A stretch of DNA of 64,000 nt from Linyphia triangularis (lineage: Eukaryota; Arthropoda; Arachnida; Araneae; Linyphiidae). Below are positions 28,521-40,309 of the stretch, in pieces. Below the pieces are notes generated by a model. The model was not told the DNA's origin. It saw only the letters and a list, made by a program, of their open reading frames with translations, and searched no databases. Position 1 is the first letter of the stretch; every line of letters begins with the position of its first letter. The stretch is taken from the NCBI GenBank assembly GCA_963978545.1, contig OZ021725.1, forward strand, positions 8,458,846-8,522,845. Direction: 5' to 3'. The translations under genes and the position numbers were made by a program.

Positions 28521-29448
28521 ATATAATAGTTTTTTCAAAATTGTCTTAAACATGTACAGTTATGTAACTCTGCAAACTGCAATGTCTATTTGATATAAGA
28601 GAAAATAGTGATAGAAGAGAAAAATAGAGAGAGAGGGGGGCAAATTTTTCCTACCATTTGCTTAATGTTCTCATAAATCTAAATAAGACCCTGATACTGT
28701 CCAACTGTTTGTCAGATTCTGGGGCAAAGACACCTCGAAGGCTCAAGCTGTCTCATTTGCGTAATTTCGCCAAGCATCTGTCGGTTGAGCAAACGGGGAA
28801 GGAGCCGTTTTGCGCGAATAATAACACTCCTGCGCGACGACGCCCCTGGGTTCATTGCCTCATTCGCCATTTCTTGTATTCGAAATGATTATTATGAGTT
28901 TACGACATTCAATGATCATAATTCCGATTGCTTAATGTTCGAGCCATTAACCCGCATACGATAATTGACGACCATGGGGAAGATATTCAAAAAAAAAAAA
29001 AAAAAAAAGCCGGGCCTTGAGGCCAACTGGCGATTTGTTCGCCAACTTGCCGAGCACTTATTTAAACTGATAAAAAAAAAAAAAAGATATTATATAGGAA
29101 CAAAGGTGTAATTATGATGGATGGTGCTTTTTTCTATTTGTAACTGTTTGTTTTAGTTAAGAGAATCAGGATAGACAACTCGGCGACGAGGAAGAGAAGC
29201 AAATGAAAGGGTGACAGCGGCAGACATTTTTTTTGTTTCGAACAATAAACCTCAACTTCGAATGCAATTTCGGAGACACACTTAGAATGCCAAAAGAAGA
29301 AGAAAAAAAAATCGTTGTCTACCAGACGTCCCTTAATAACTATCTTGTTGCATTAAATGATGCAGGCAGAATATGTCAGACACTCCGGTGTCTGCTTATC
29401 GTTTGTTTGAAAATAAATGCTTCGCGTTTTTTTTGTAAGGCATGACAA
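28521..29448. other. Unclassified DNA
   Basis: Short GA run (28620-28640), two A runs (28988-29008, 29072-29085). The frames 28658-28888 and 29233-29445 show no recognisable domain. Confidence 0.35.
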
Positions 29449-29940
29449 ACTAGGGGTATGGAACATCGCACAACTTTCAATTACACTGATGTCAATTTGT
29501 GTCATTTAAAGTTTTTATATTTTCATCATTTATTTAGAAAAAAATTGCAAGTTTGGTGATATTTTTTGCGATAATTTTTGAATAGGTCTTTAAAAAAAAA
29601 AAATTATTTTGGCGATATACTTTTTAAAAATCCATATATTATCCTTTACTATAGCATTTTTACGGGAATTTCGGAGGTGGGGATATTTAAAATACTTTAA
29701 GAGGCATTACCAGAGTGATTTTGAACAAAATCGTTGGAGCCCGTTTTCAGCAATCATTGATAAAAACATGATTTTTTTCAATGGCAGCTACCTTATGCGC
29801 ATGCTCGATTTTGACGAAAACTTTAATGGTAGGTCCTTGGTCCATCACCAACCCTCATACCAAATTTGAACATCGTAGGTCAATTTGTTCGGGAGTTATG
29901 CTGACCACGTACACACAGACAGACATTTTTCCTAGAAAAA
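29449..29940 (+). mobile_element. R2 element, right-truncated copy
   Basis: Starts ACTAGGGGTATGGAACATCG and runs to the 'gttcgggagttatgctgacc' block, then stops about 29940. Confidence 0.6.
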
Positions 29941-30191
29941 TCAATAAATAGGTACATTCTGAACCAAAATAATTTTTCTTCCTTCAAAACTATCTCAGTA
30001 TTCGTCTTTTGCAATTCGTTACACAAAAACTTTCCTTACGAGATTTTCTTTTTGCACAGCGATTTCTTTGACGAAGATCCTTCAAGGATGGAAAGATGAT
30101 TACAAAAGTAGTATTGAAAAACTTGAGAAGACAGTTATCGTAATAGACGTTGCTGAGAGAGATTTTATACTCATTCAGGTTTATAATAATA

Positions 30192-30620
30192 CTAGCTGCG
30201 TGGCCCCGCATTGCGGAGATCCGTCATTAGTGTATAAGTCCCAGCTTTTGGCGCTTCGCTCGCAGAAAAGGTCATTGCTATGCAAAACCAAGCTCGCTTT
30301 GCTCGCTAAAAGTTTCATTGTAACAAACACAGTTCACTTTGTTCGCTGGAAAGTTTCATTGTAACAAACACAGTTCGCTTGCTCGCTGGAAAGTTTCATT
30401 GGTACAAACACAGTTCGCTTGCTCGCTGGAAAGTTTCATTGTTACGCAAACACAGTTCGCTGAAAAGTTTATTAACACATAAGCACATGCTCATTTCACG
30501 CGTTGAAAGGTCCCTTGCTATGTATGCAATTACAAACTCGCTTCGTTCGATGGAAAGTTCATTGCTATGCAAGCAAGGGCTCACTTTGCTCGCTGACAGG
30601 TTCATTGCTGCGTAAGCATA
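30192..30620 (-). mobile_element. Helitron-like 3' end with minisatellite
   Basis: Read on the minus strand the segment ends in a hairpin (CCGCAATGCGG) followed by CCACGCAGCTAG and T, the Helitron 3' pattern. Next to it lies a degenerate tandem repeat of about 40-50 bp ('aaagtttcattg' + 'acacagttcgct' + 'ctcgctgg'), seen from 30270 to 30610. The 5' end was not found. Confidence 0.5.
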
Positions 30621-30903
30621 ACACGAAATTATAGCTCTCTTTTTTGATGGCAAACGAGACGAAGCCCTTAAAAATATACAAACTAATGACAGTAAATATC
30701 ATAAACAAAATGCATGGGAAGGTCATTTAACAAAAGTAGAAGAGCCACACTCCATCTACTTGAGGCATTGCAAAGGTGCTGATGTTGTTGGGAAAGGTTG
30801 CGTTTAGGGATAGGTTGATCTGACTCCATTTGTATGATTAAGATATTTAATGATGACTTAGGTACAATATTTACAAAAGAAATTCAGATGGAAGGAACGA
30901 CAC

Positions 30904-31222
30904 TAGAGGTCGGCTATATATCGATACGACGATATTTTTATCGATCTTTCTAAAAAAATATCGATATTAAAAATGTTGATAAAAGTCACCGATATATCGA
31001 TATCTTCAAACAGTTTTAGTTTTTTGATGATCGTTTTATAGTTCCATGTTGTTTTTTTTTTAATTTTATTTATACCCTTTTCAAAAACTTCAAAACTAAA
31101 GTTTGAACTTGGCTGAGAGACAGTTGAAACGGCACCAATATTCAATATTTTCCATACACTTTAAAGCTATTGAAATTTGCCTAAATTTTTCTTAAAATCA
31201 CTGCATCAATTAAGCGAAAATA

Positions 31223-31262
<40 letters not shown>

Positions 31263-31469
31263 TTTTTTGTAATAGATCTATTTCAGTTGAAAAAGTAGAC
31301 ACCTCACAAAAAAGCAATAATGAAAAGTAGAAATCTGCCCCGAAAACTTTGTTTCTGGCAAAATTGAAAATCAAATAAAAAAAATTATGTATCGATATTT
31401 GATCGATATTTTTTTTCTATGCAACGATATAGTATCGATATTTATTTTGATCGATATTTCCGACCTCTA
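30904..31469 (+). mobile_element. hAT-type MITE (TAGAGGTCGG family, M4), copy 1
   Basis: TAGAGGTCGG...CCGACCTCTA with many TATCGATA motifs in both arms, flanked by AACGACAC / AACGACAT (30896-30903, 31470-31477), an 8-bp duplication with one mismatch. Contains a TA run and a T run. Non-coding. Confidence 0.85.
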
Positions 31470-31608
31470 AACGACATACACGTCTGCTTCTCTCTCGAGG
31501 GTCGAGGCAGGTTTCTATACAGGGTTGCGAATTCTGAGAACACAATCATGTGCATACTGCATATGGAAGCAATATGTTGGTGCTTAGGTTAAGCACGTGA
31601 TCCTTATA

Positions 31609-32231
31609 GTCCGAGAGGCGACTGCAATTTTTGGACCCCATCGAACATCATTCTGAATTTTTTATAGAAATTGGAGAAAAGTGAGTAGATTATTAATCCA
31701 CTGGTCTGCCGTGGCAAAAATGGCCGAAACTGATCCAATTGCCAAATATGTCATAACTTGCCAAAAAGAGCACACACTTTTTCGTCTGGCAACCCACTGC
31801 ATTTTGATTTTCAGTGAGAAAAAGCGCAAACGATTTCTGATATCTGGCTCGGAAAACTTGTATCTTTTAAAAGTAAGCCAAATTGGCGATATTAGTTACG
31901 TCATCAGTGACGTAATATTTATAGCCAACTTGGATCATTTTTAAAAGATGCAAGAAAACCGTCGATAGGTATCTGAATCGTCTGCATCCTTCTTAATTGA
32001 AAATTAAAGAGTGAGGGTTACCAAATAAAAAAATGCTCATTATTTGGCAAGTTATAGCGCATTTGGCAATTGGATTTAGTTCAACTTATGAAAAGTCAAT
32101 TTTTGGCCAGTTTCGACCATTTTTGCCAAGGCAGACCAGTGGATTCGTAATCTACTCACTTTTCTCCAATTTCTATAAAAAATTCAGAATGATGTTCGAT
32201 GAGGTCCAAAAATTGCAGTCGCCTCTCATTC
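31609..32231. mobile_element. FB foldback MITE, copy 4 (complete)
   Basis: GTCCGAGAGGCGACTGCAAT...TTGCAGTCGCCTCTCATTC, bounded by TA (31607-31608 and 32232-32233). Both arms are intact, so a transcript would fold into a long hairpin. Confidence 0.8.
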
Positions 32232-32233
32232 TA

Positions 32234-32976
32234 TTAAGTGGTAGAATAGAAATGCAAGCCCCAGCAGCGTCTTTATTTTAGAAACAAAATGCCAAGTATA
32301 TTTGAAAAAGAATACATAGCTTTCTCTAAGAAGAAAAAAATTCGATATCTCAAATTTAATCTGTGTTGTATATGAAGGGGAATCCATAAAAACTGGAAAA
32401 AGTGATTCAGCTCTTGGGAAATAAAATCTGAAAAGCTAGATAGTAAGACATAGGGGAGATCAGGACACAAGGGAGTAAGTGGTGTGATTGAAAAAAAATC
32501 CGCAGAAATATGAAAAATTACCAGTTGTTAACTTCTAAAGAATCAATTTTACATTTGAATATGACATCTTGACTTCAATGTTAAAGATCTTTGTACAGAC
32601 CAAAAATAATTATGACAAATTTGCCAATCAATTTCTGAAGGCAAATGATCAGAAGCTTTAGAAAACGAATATATTGGGAAGATTGCCCGTTCCCGATACA
32701 TTGCACACTTTTGAAAGCCTCGTTTTACGACTTTACATTGTAACTTGCGAGCCATCAAATAAATAAATTGTTTTAATCAGAATAAACAAAAGATATTTTG
32801 ATGTGACTGCATAAATTCAAGCTCGTTTTTAATAAATAAATTTTGAAAAGCAGTCTGCTGCACATTTTGCTGATAGAAATGTTTTTGATACTTAAAATTC
32901 GATGCAAACACCGAGCACGCGCTGTTTACTGAATCGACGCTGAGTTAATGAATATAAAAATCGGCATAATGCATAT
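32234..32976. other. Unclassified DNA
   Basis: I see no gene or element ends here. Small frames lack recognisable domains. Confidence 0.35.
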
Positions 32977-33746
32977 TGTTGCGTTGGTGGGTTCGAAAGA
33001 TTTGAAGCCAAAGCAGATCAAAACTTGCAGATATTTATTCCAATATCACTCTTCTCATATTCCTTTACAACTCCAGAACTTCTCGTTCTAGTAGACTCAA
33101 TGCAGCTCTATACACAACAATAGAGCACAAAACAGCAGTTAAAAACTTGACAACACCACTGCTAAAATCACTGCAAAAGACAATGCAATACAGTTCGCTT
33201 TCGGAACTCTCTGAATGCTCACTGAGACTCAGTATCTCAATACAATAATTCCAGTCAACTCACTGACTCAACTCAGTCAACTAACTCCATCACCCGCTCG
33301 CTCTCTTGAGCTTTTATAGGGGAGGCGAACATACGTGAATCTTCTAGAGGTAGATATTTGGAGAACTTTCCAGATCGTAGTTGAAAAGTCCTACACATGT
33401 ACATGGGGACCGAAAATGTCGCCAAATGGTCACCAGGTTTGGCGATATTTGGCGATTTCTCGCCAAATTTGGCGACAAAAATTAGTCGCCAAACCGTTGC
33501 CAACTTGGCTCTATCTCGCCAATTTGGCGAGATTTCCATTACCATAATGTTAAATGCCCTGCTCCTTGTAAAACTGGCTTCCCAGCGTTACCTCTGTAAA
33601 ACTCGTTATCAAGCATTGAGACACACATTGCGGGGAAGCAAACTAACGACGAACTATTGCACTGCCTTATGAGAAATGTACATAAATTTTACTATTTACA
33701 AAATTTACACTACGAAATATTTACAAATATACCAAAATTCGTAACA
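32977..33746 (-). mobile_element. Solo LTR, family LTR-1, copy 5
   Basis: Minus-oriented, TGTTGCG...TCGTAACA, flanked by ATAT on both sides (32973-32976 and 33747-33750). Same length (770 bp) as the copy at 9530-10299. Confidence 0.85.
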
Positions 33747-33924
33747 ATATAAATGATTTATGTTTAAAAATTTGTTTTTATGGGTTATATTATTTATATA
33801 TAGATTTATTGAAAATATGCAAACGTAGGCATATTTTAATATTCACACCTTGAAACTGTACAGTACATCCCCAACGAATGAAGAATTGGCACTTTTAGCA
33901 GAGAAAGCTGTTACAAATCCTGGG

Positions 33925-34205
33925 CACCTTTAAAGAAGGAGGCGCGTTTGCACCTCCTTGGAGTTTAAAAAATTAAAAATAGAACAGAGAAAAATGGAGA
34001 GAGAGAGTAGGAAAAAAAAGTATAATATGGGTTTTAAATTATTTATTCCTTAACAGAAAATAATTGCATAAAAAAAAATTAACATTTCTGTAGGAAGTCC
34101 AATTATAATTTTTAAAAAATCAATGTTTGAACAAAACTGTTATCCACCTTGCAATTCCAAGTAAGTGATCTGCACCAACCTTGAAAATAACCCTGTCGGC
34201 GCCCA
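33925..34205. mobile_element. Degraded M2-like short element
   Basis: The left edge (CTGGGCACC, then GCACCTCC) and the right edge (TGTCGGCGCCCATATG) resemble M2 termini in inverted orientation. No clean 8-bp duplication is seen. Confidence 0.35.
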
Positions 34206-34612
34206 TATGATAGGAAGTAAGCCTATAGCAGGCAGGTGTATCAAGCTAATGTTTCAGATTATACTTCAAACAAAAGAACATGATTTTCACAATACCCGGC
34301 GAAAACACGAGATTCTTAAGTACCTCGCTTTATTTATTCTGTCCTCTTTGTTTATTTCTCAGTGTAACGACACCGTGCGCAAAGGATTCCAAGAAAAATA
34401 CGCATTTCCTTGTCGTTTCCCTTAAAAACGTGATCACGAAGAGACACGACAATTCAGTTGAGAACACACGAATCGCCACGAAAAGTTCCAAGAAACAAAA
34501 ACGATTTTGTTTACCAGAATAACTCCACAATCGAACTTGCGCCTCGATGTATCTTTTCGAAAAAATAGGTGTTTTTTTTTTTGCATTTTTACTTTCAATT
34601 ACCCATATGTAT

Positions 34613-35150
34613 TAGAGGTTTGAAATATCGATCAAAATAAACATCGATACTATATCGTTGCATAGAAAAAAATATCGATGATATATCGATACATGATTTT
34701 TTTTAATGTGATTTCCAATTTTGCCAGAAACAAAGTTTTTCGGGGCAAATTTCTACTTTTCATGATTGCTTTTTTTGTAAGGTGATCACTTTTTCAACTG
34801 AAATGGATATATTCCAAAAAAAAAAAAAAAAATTATATTTTTGCTTAATTGGTGCAGTGATTTAAAAAAAATTTAGATAATTTTCAATAGCTTTTAAGTG
34901 TATGGAAAATATTGAATATTGATGCCATTTTAGCAGTCTCTAAGCCAAGTTCAAACTTTAGTTTTATAGTTTTTGAAAAGGGAATAAAGAAAATCGAAAA
35001 AACAAATGGAACTATAAAATTATCATCAAAAAACTAAAAATGTTTGAAAATATCGATATATCGGTGACTTTTATCGATACTTTTAATATTGATATTTTTT
35101 TTAGAAATATCGATAAAAATATCGTCGCATCGATATATCGCCGACCTCTA
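34613..35150 (-). mobile_element. M4 hAT-type MITE, copy 2
   Basis: TAGAGGTTTGAAATATCGAT...CCGACCTCTA with a perfect 8-bp duplication ATATGTAT (34605-34612 and 35151-35158). Inserted in R2; reversed relative to copy 1. Confidence 0.9.
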
Positions 35151-35416
35151 ATATGTATTATACATAGCGTAATGAAAGTATCGCATTCGGTCTAAGAATT
35201 TTTTTTTTTTTTTTTTTTTTTTTTTGTGCATTTCTCCACGTTTTGGAACACCCTGATTTCAAAAAATTGATCTAGAAAAAATGTCTGTCTGTATGTGTGC
35301 CTGTTGTCAGAATAACTCCCCAACAAATTGACCTACGATGTCCAAATTTGGTATGCGGGATGCTGGTGGCCATGGGATCTGTCATTAAGGTTTTCGTCAA
35401 AATAACGCATCTGCAT

Positions 35417-35744
35417 CATCGATATAGATAAACAACTCGATAGACTGCTCCATTGTCAATGCAAAGAGTAAAACGCGCCGGGAGCTGGTGGGAAGATTAA
35501 CCAATCACAGTTCACTTTTATAGTTGAATGGAAATGCGAAAAACCTTGTAAAATTTTAGAGTATATATATTTTTTGCACATTATTACTAATTAAGGTCTA
35601 CTATTGACATTCCTGCTGTGTACAACCCAAAATTTTATTTTCAATCCTCGGCAATCCGTATTTTTTATCCCACCAACGGCATCTGGCAACGGCTTCATTT
35701 TCCCAGCGTTAAGCCGTCTATCCAGTTGTTTATTTATATCGATG
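35417..35744 (-). mobile_element. M1 hAT-type MITE, copy 3
   Basis: Reverse-oriented copy of the 334-bp element. Flanks ATCTGCAT / ATCCGCAT (35409-35416, 35745-35752) match at 7 of 8. Confidence 0.85.
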
Positions 35745-35877
35745 ATCCGCATAAGGTAGCTGCTGAAAAACGGCTCCAACGATTTTGATAAAAATCGCTG
35801 TGCTAACGCCTCAGGTATTTTAAACATCTCCACCTCTGAAATTTCACGTAAAAATGCTTTAATGACGTAATAAGCAG

Positions 35878-36180
35878 TTGTCTACCAAACACACACCAAT
35901 ACTTGGTAGAAACCTCACGAATACTATAGAAACGAAAGGATGTCTTGACGTCACAGCTATAGCGGATCGTTTTGATCAGACTTCGATCGGACTCGGTTTC
36001 GGGGCATTTTCTTTTCTTAATATTTAAATAACTAATTTTTTAAAAAGAACTTTTGTTTGATTATTTGGAAACGGAAAGAAATTCTTCATAAATATAAACT
36101 AATTTCACTAAAAAGTGCGGGAATTGTCCATTATTTAACATTTTAGTTCATATGCAACATGATTACAAATTCTGGTATTT
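35878..36180. repeat. R3 dispersed repeat, copy 1
   Basis: Shares long blocks with 45640-45920 ('tttgacgtcacagcta', 'cattttcttttcttaatatt', 'gaaagaaattcttcataaat'). A reverse fragment is near 26190. Termini unclear. Confidence 0.55.
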
Positions 36181-36223
36181 TAGAACCTATGACAACATTG
36201 TCAAAGTCAATTGACCAGTGCTT

Positions 36224-36402
36224 TAGTTGGTTTGTTGTTTTCAGATTATCTGGCACCGTCAGCAACACGTGGGCTATAATGCGCCGAAACATTCGTCATT
36301 TGACAAGCCAACATACATTTACAAACACCCATGCCTAACACGGGACCCGCAACCTCGCGGTCTAGAAGCTAACACGCTAACCACTATACCGTTTGGTCGG
36401 CA
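36224..36402 (-). mobile_element. SINE-1, copy 4
   Basis: tRNA-like head on the minus strand with a small deletion near the B box ('acgggacccgc' in place of the longer form). 10-bp duplication ACCAGTGCTT (36214-36223 and 36403-36412). Confidence 0.85.
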
Positions 36403-36452
36403 ACCAGTGCTTAAACACTTTTGTGGCATACATGAGAATCTATTAGCTAGGT

Positions 36453-36640
36453 CAGGGGTCGGCCTACCATGGCTCCGGAGCCACATGCAGTTCTTCTCAA
36501 CGATATTTGCGGCTCTTTAAGTCTGAGTAACTTAGCATAAGAATAAGCAATAAATGGTAATAACTGTGTGCTTTGTTTGGGTTAACCCATTATAAACTTA
36601 CTGCGTAATATCAAACCCGAGAAATAAGCTGGACTGATTA
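36453..36640 (+). mobile_element. hAT terminus (CAGGGGTCGGC type), truncated
   Basis: CAGGGGTCGGCCTACCATGG followed by a GGCTC...GAGCC block is a typical left end of an animal hAT transposon. No matching right end or duplication was found, so the boundary at 36640 is a guess. Confidence 0.5.
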
Positions 36641-36649
36641 AGACCAAGT

Positions 36650-37153
36650 TGACATTTCATTAAGTGATGCTTCGTACTCTTCCGTTATCCGGGCGCAAAT
36701 GTCACCAGTCACACGCAAGGCGTCGCCAAGCGAAGCGAATGATAAAGCAGTCAACAGAATAAAAGTCGAAAGCGTTCAGTTATACACAAATATAAAAACA
36801 TTATTTAATAGTAAGCAAAGCAAGTTTAACTATAAACAGATTTTAATGAATTGTAAACAAAACAGTTTTACCCAAAAAGAATGCTTATAATAATTGGTTT
36901 TTCCACAATACGGTAATGTCCTTGAGAATTTGTTGGAATGGATCGTTTACTCTTCGTCTCCACATAAATTCCGCTGGCGAAATTCTACATTATTTGGCAA
37001 TTTATTGCTTGTGCCAGGAAAACGGAAGAGTACCGTGATGCTTTTCGTACCGAATGTTAAGATGGTTATAGAAAGTAGTTTCTAAACGCACTGGGCTAGA
37101 AGATTGTAACATAGCGAGTATAGGGAATGATCCTTACTAGGACTTACTCTTAA
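36650..37153. mobile_element. T1 MITE with nested Mutator-like element
   Basis: The right arm ('gaaagtagtttctaaacgcac', 'atagcgagtatagggaatga') ends at CTTACTCTTAA near 37153. The left arm is mostly missing. A 362-bp element with a 9-bp duplication sits at 36673-37034. Confidence 0.6.
36673..37034. mobile_element. Possible Mutator-like MITE, 9-bp duplication
   Basis: Inverted ends CGTACTCTTCCGTTATCC / GGAAAACGGAAGAGTACC with an exact 9-bp duplication GTGATGCTT (36664-36672 and 37035-37043). A 9-bp duplication is typical of Mutator-like elements. The open frame 36699-36890 inside has no known domain. Confidence 0.6.
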
Positions 37154-37188
37154 AATTCGGAATGTCGTCGTAAAGTTCTTTGTAGTAG

Positions 37189-37361
37189 TTGGTTTTTTTG
37201 TACGCTCAACGACCTATTTTTATGCACAGTACCGGCTTATCAGGCCGGAACCTATAGCTTAACGTGGATTCCGAACCACAGCGAACATCAATGCGGGATT
37301 CAAACCCGGCACCTTTGGCATGTGAAGCCATTGCATTGATCCCACAGTCATCAGGTGGGCC
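37189..37361 (-). mobile_element. tRNA-derived SINE, second family (SINE-2)
   Basis: Minus strand: an A-box-like region (TGTGGGATCAATGCAATGG) and a B box GGTTTGAATCCCGC (37289-37302 region), with an ACCAAC tail similar to SINE-1. Imperfect flanks TTTGTAGTAG / TTAATAGTAG may be the duplication. Shared tails suggest use of the same LINE machinery. Confidence 0.6.
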
Positions 37362-38395
37362 TTAATAGTAGTGTGCTGACATATTTCTGTAGTCAATCGA
37401 TACTATACTAAACTCCAACTTAACTTGACATCACTAGACGATAGATCTTCACCGTAGTGGCAGTTAATCCATTTTAGCGGGGGTGAAGAAATAATTCCTC
37501 GCCAAACCTTATAGCCTTTTGTTCTCTACATCAGGGTTGTGGTTTGGCGAACATTATGCTTTCACGCCGCCAAAATGGATTAAATACCTATGAGCACTGT
37601 GACGATCTACCGTCTAGTGATGTCAAGTTAAGTTGAAGTTTAGAATAGACTCTATTTCCAACACTGGGAGGAAAAATGAGAGGGCAACATACAGCCACCT
37701 CTTAGTACATTTAAAATCTCAAGGTGCATGTATACTAGGGTGGAACGAAAAAATCAACTTTTGATTTTTAATTTGTAATAGTGCGGAAAAGTTGCTTTTT
37801 GATGTAGATAAGATAAATTAAAAAAATGAAAAATATTAGAATACGTCTTGAGGTGCCGCAAAGCCGTTAAAGTTTAAAAAAATTGAAATTTTTGCTATAT
37901 TTTAAATTTTTTTTGACGATAGAATCAACTTTTGATTTTAATTTGTAATAGCACGGAAAAGTTGCCTTATGGTGTAGATAATATAAATTAAAAATATGAA
38001 AAATATTAGAATACGTCTTGAGGTGCCGCAAGTACGTTAAAGTTTCATAAAAACACACTTTTTTGAACTTTTTCAAAGATTTTTGCTTGTCTCGATTATG
38101 AAATAAATAGCTTCATTTATGCGTTATAAAATAAATAGAAAGATAAAAACAATTTTAGTATTACATTGGCATCCAGGAGTCTGAGTCATCGCCGGAGCGG
38201 ATGTTGTGTGTGGGTTGGGGGGGGGGGGGGAAATTGGACAAAGATTTGTCTGCGTGCGGTGACAAGCTCAGATCAGGTGTCAGGTCAGTAGCTGTGCCGA
38301 GTTCAGTTGAGTTGGCGCCTCCGCTCCGTCTAATGTGTTACAGATTAACATAATATTTTGTTAGTATGTATTCTACTTTATTGTTGTGAGTAAAA

Positions 38396-38751
38396 GTGGC
38401 TCAGTCTAAATTAGTGAAGTCAAGACAAATGTCGGAATGTCCAATTTTTGGGAAATGTAGTGATGTGCTTGATGTTGAACTGCCTACTTACGAATCTGTT
38501 ATGAAGTGCTACTGTTATATCAGACAAAACCTCAAAAATGCTTCAGAGAAGGATCCTACTGTACGTGAAATATGTGACACTTAAGTTCCCAAAATAGAGC
38601 AAATATGGTCAAGAGTTTCTATTCCCGTTGTTTCTAGCCAAAGAATTTTACTAATGATAAGAGCTTATCATGCTAAGTACAGAAATTTATTAAGGTCTAA
38701 AAGCAGAAAAGGGTCGGAAAAGTTTGACTGCAACCTCTCAAAATTTAGAGG
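38396..38751 (+). pseudogene. N-terminal part of the transposon protein, broken
   Basis: The frame runs from GTG (38396; first ATG 38429) to an in-frame TAA at 38582-38584, then continues in the same frame as sensible coding sequence to 38751, where a hAT-type element begins. Before the stop lies a segment with VMKCYCYIRQ and DPTVREIC, which I judge to belong to the same protein family as the downstream frame. After the nested element the frame resumes at the second copy of the duplicated target (40076) with AERLFDSVACKC, followed by a possible splice donor (CTGTAAGT, about 40112-40119). The premature stop and the insertion make this copy non-functional unless the stop is spliced out. Confidence 0.6.
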
Positions 38752-40075
38752 CAAAGGCGGCCCTAGGTTCATTTTTCAGGGGGTGGCCATTTTAAACTTT
38801 AAGTTCGTAAAATGTATGCACTATGTAACCTAATTATAATAAACTAACTGCTGATTAAATGCTTGATTGCAATGATAAGTGTAGAATTTTCTAAATTAGT
38901 AATTTTCATTTGATGCAGAATTAAAAAAGTTAATTTAAGCTTGAATTGCTCTCCAGAAAAATAAGAAAAGAGTAAAACAAAGAAATTACAAAAAATAAAA
39001 ATAGTTAATAATTGTTTTACAATCACACTTCTTTACTCTTTGAAAGCCTAAAGAACAAAATCCAATTTCCTCTGCTTTGTTTTGGCAAATCTGCCTATGA
39101 CACAGCTCACATCAATGTTTATGTCTCTGTGAGTATGCAACAAGCTAAGTCCTGCTAACCTTTCTTCCCCCATTCTAGCTCTTAGCCACGTTTTCAAGCG
39201 TCGAAGGGTAGAGAAACTTCATCAGCAACTTCATCAACCTTCTTCAGCAGAGGCAACGCTAACTGGTATCGTTGCTTTCTGATTCTGTAGGCTTTTCCAT
39301 ATCGGAGGTTGGAATCAGTAATCGAAAGCCAAAACAATCCAAATTTTCTTTTGGAAATCTTCCTATTAGGTCTTCAATTATATTATCCAATAAAGGTATG
39401 TAAACCGAGATTCTAAAATACTCTTCTGGTATTTGAGTATTTCTTTTTAGAGAAGTATTTAAAAATGCTCTCATTTTTTCTTTTTGAAGACATATTGTAG
39501 ATATTCGTCACTAATTACTCGAGGTAAAATGATCACGAAATCTTTAAACAACGAATAAAAGTGTTGCTAGTTCAACAGATATTTTCACAATAAATGGCCT
39601 GTCTAAACTAGTTATAACAATAACACAGTACCGATTCCATGCCCAAGTGACAAAAGTCACACATTTGTCCAGACATCACGTGTTGAAATTACCCTCGGCG
39701 CCATGGTTGCTTAGAAGAGCATGGTTGTTCCAAAAAGGGGCAGAGGCCCCCGGGAAAAAGGAAATCGTCGTTTAGGAGGGGGATGGTCACTACCTGTGTA
39801 CTTGTGTTGTGTACCGGGTATTGTGTCGTGTGTTGTGTACGTAAATACATTTAAAACCAGGGTTTTTTCTGAGGGGGGGGGGGGCTATAATTTTTTGTAT
39901 TTTAAAGAAAAAATTTACGTTAATGAAATTGTGCTTAAAAATCTGTATTTTCACCGTTTTTTAAACTGGAAATTCTCAAAGAGTTTTGGGATATTTGAAA
40001 GGACTAGGAAGGAAGAGGGAACCCTTCAAGGAGGGGGCCATGGCCCCCATGGCCCCCCCCTTGAAGCCGCCAATG
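38752..40075. mobile_element. hAT-type element nested in the 3.96 kb transposon
   Basis: CAAAGGCGGCCC...AAGCCGCCAATG with a perfect 8-bp duplication TTTAGAGG (38744-38751 and 40076-40083). It interrupts the coding sequence; removing one duplication plus the element restores one continuous reading frame. Contains G/C runs at both ends and no transposase. Confidence 0.85.
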
Positions 40076-40309
40076 TTTAGAGGCGAGGCCGAACGTTTAT
40101 TTGATAGTGTTGCCTGTAAGTGTGTAAGCCTGTAAGTGTGGTAGCAGACAGTATACAGGAGTTTCTTGAAGATAGAGAACACAACAATCAATTTTTTAAA
40201 CTTTACTGCTATTGGGTGCTATGGAACCGTTGTAAACACTGGACATAATAATGGTGTGATTTATTTGAGGGAAAAGGAAACATGAAGACCGTTACAATGG
40301 TTAATTTGT

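Larger units (their letters stand above)
34586..35877 (-). mobile_element. R2 element carrying two nested hAT-type insertions
   Basis: The R2 end TTTTACTTTCAATTACCC is at 34586-34604. Then an M4 element intervenes (34613-35150), R2 resumes at 35159, an M1 element intervenes (35417-35744), and R2 resumes and stops at about 35877, where the R3 repeat begins. The family start (ACTAGGGG) is missing. Confidence 0.65.
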
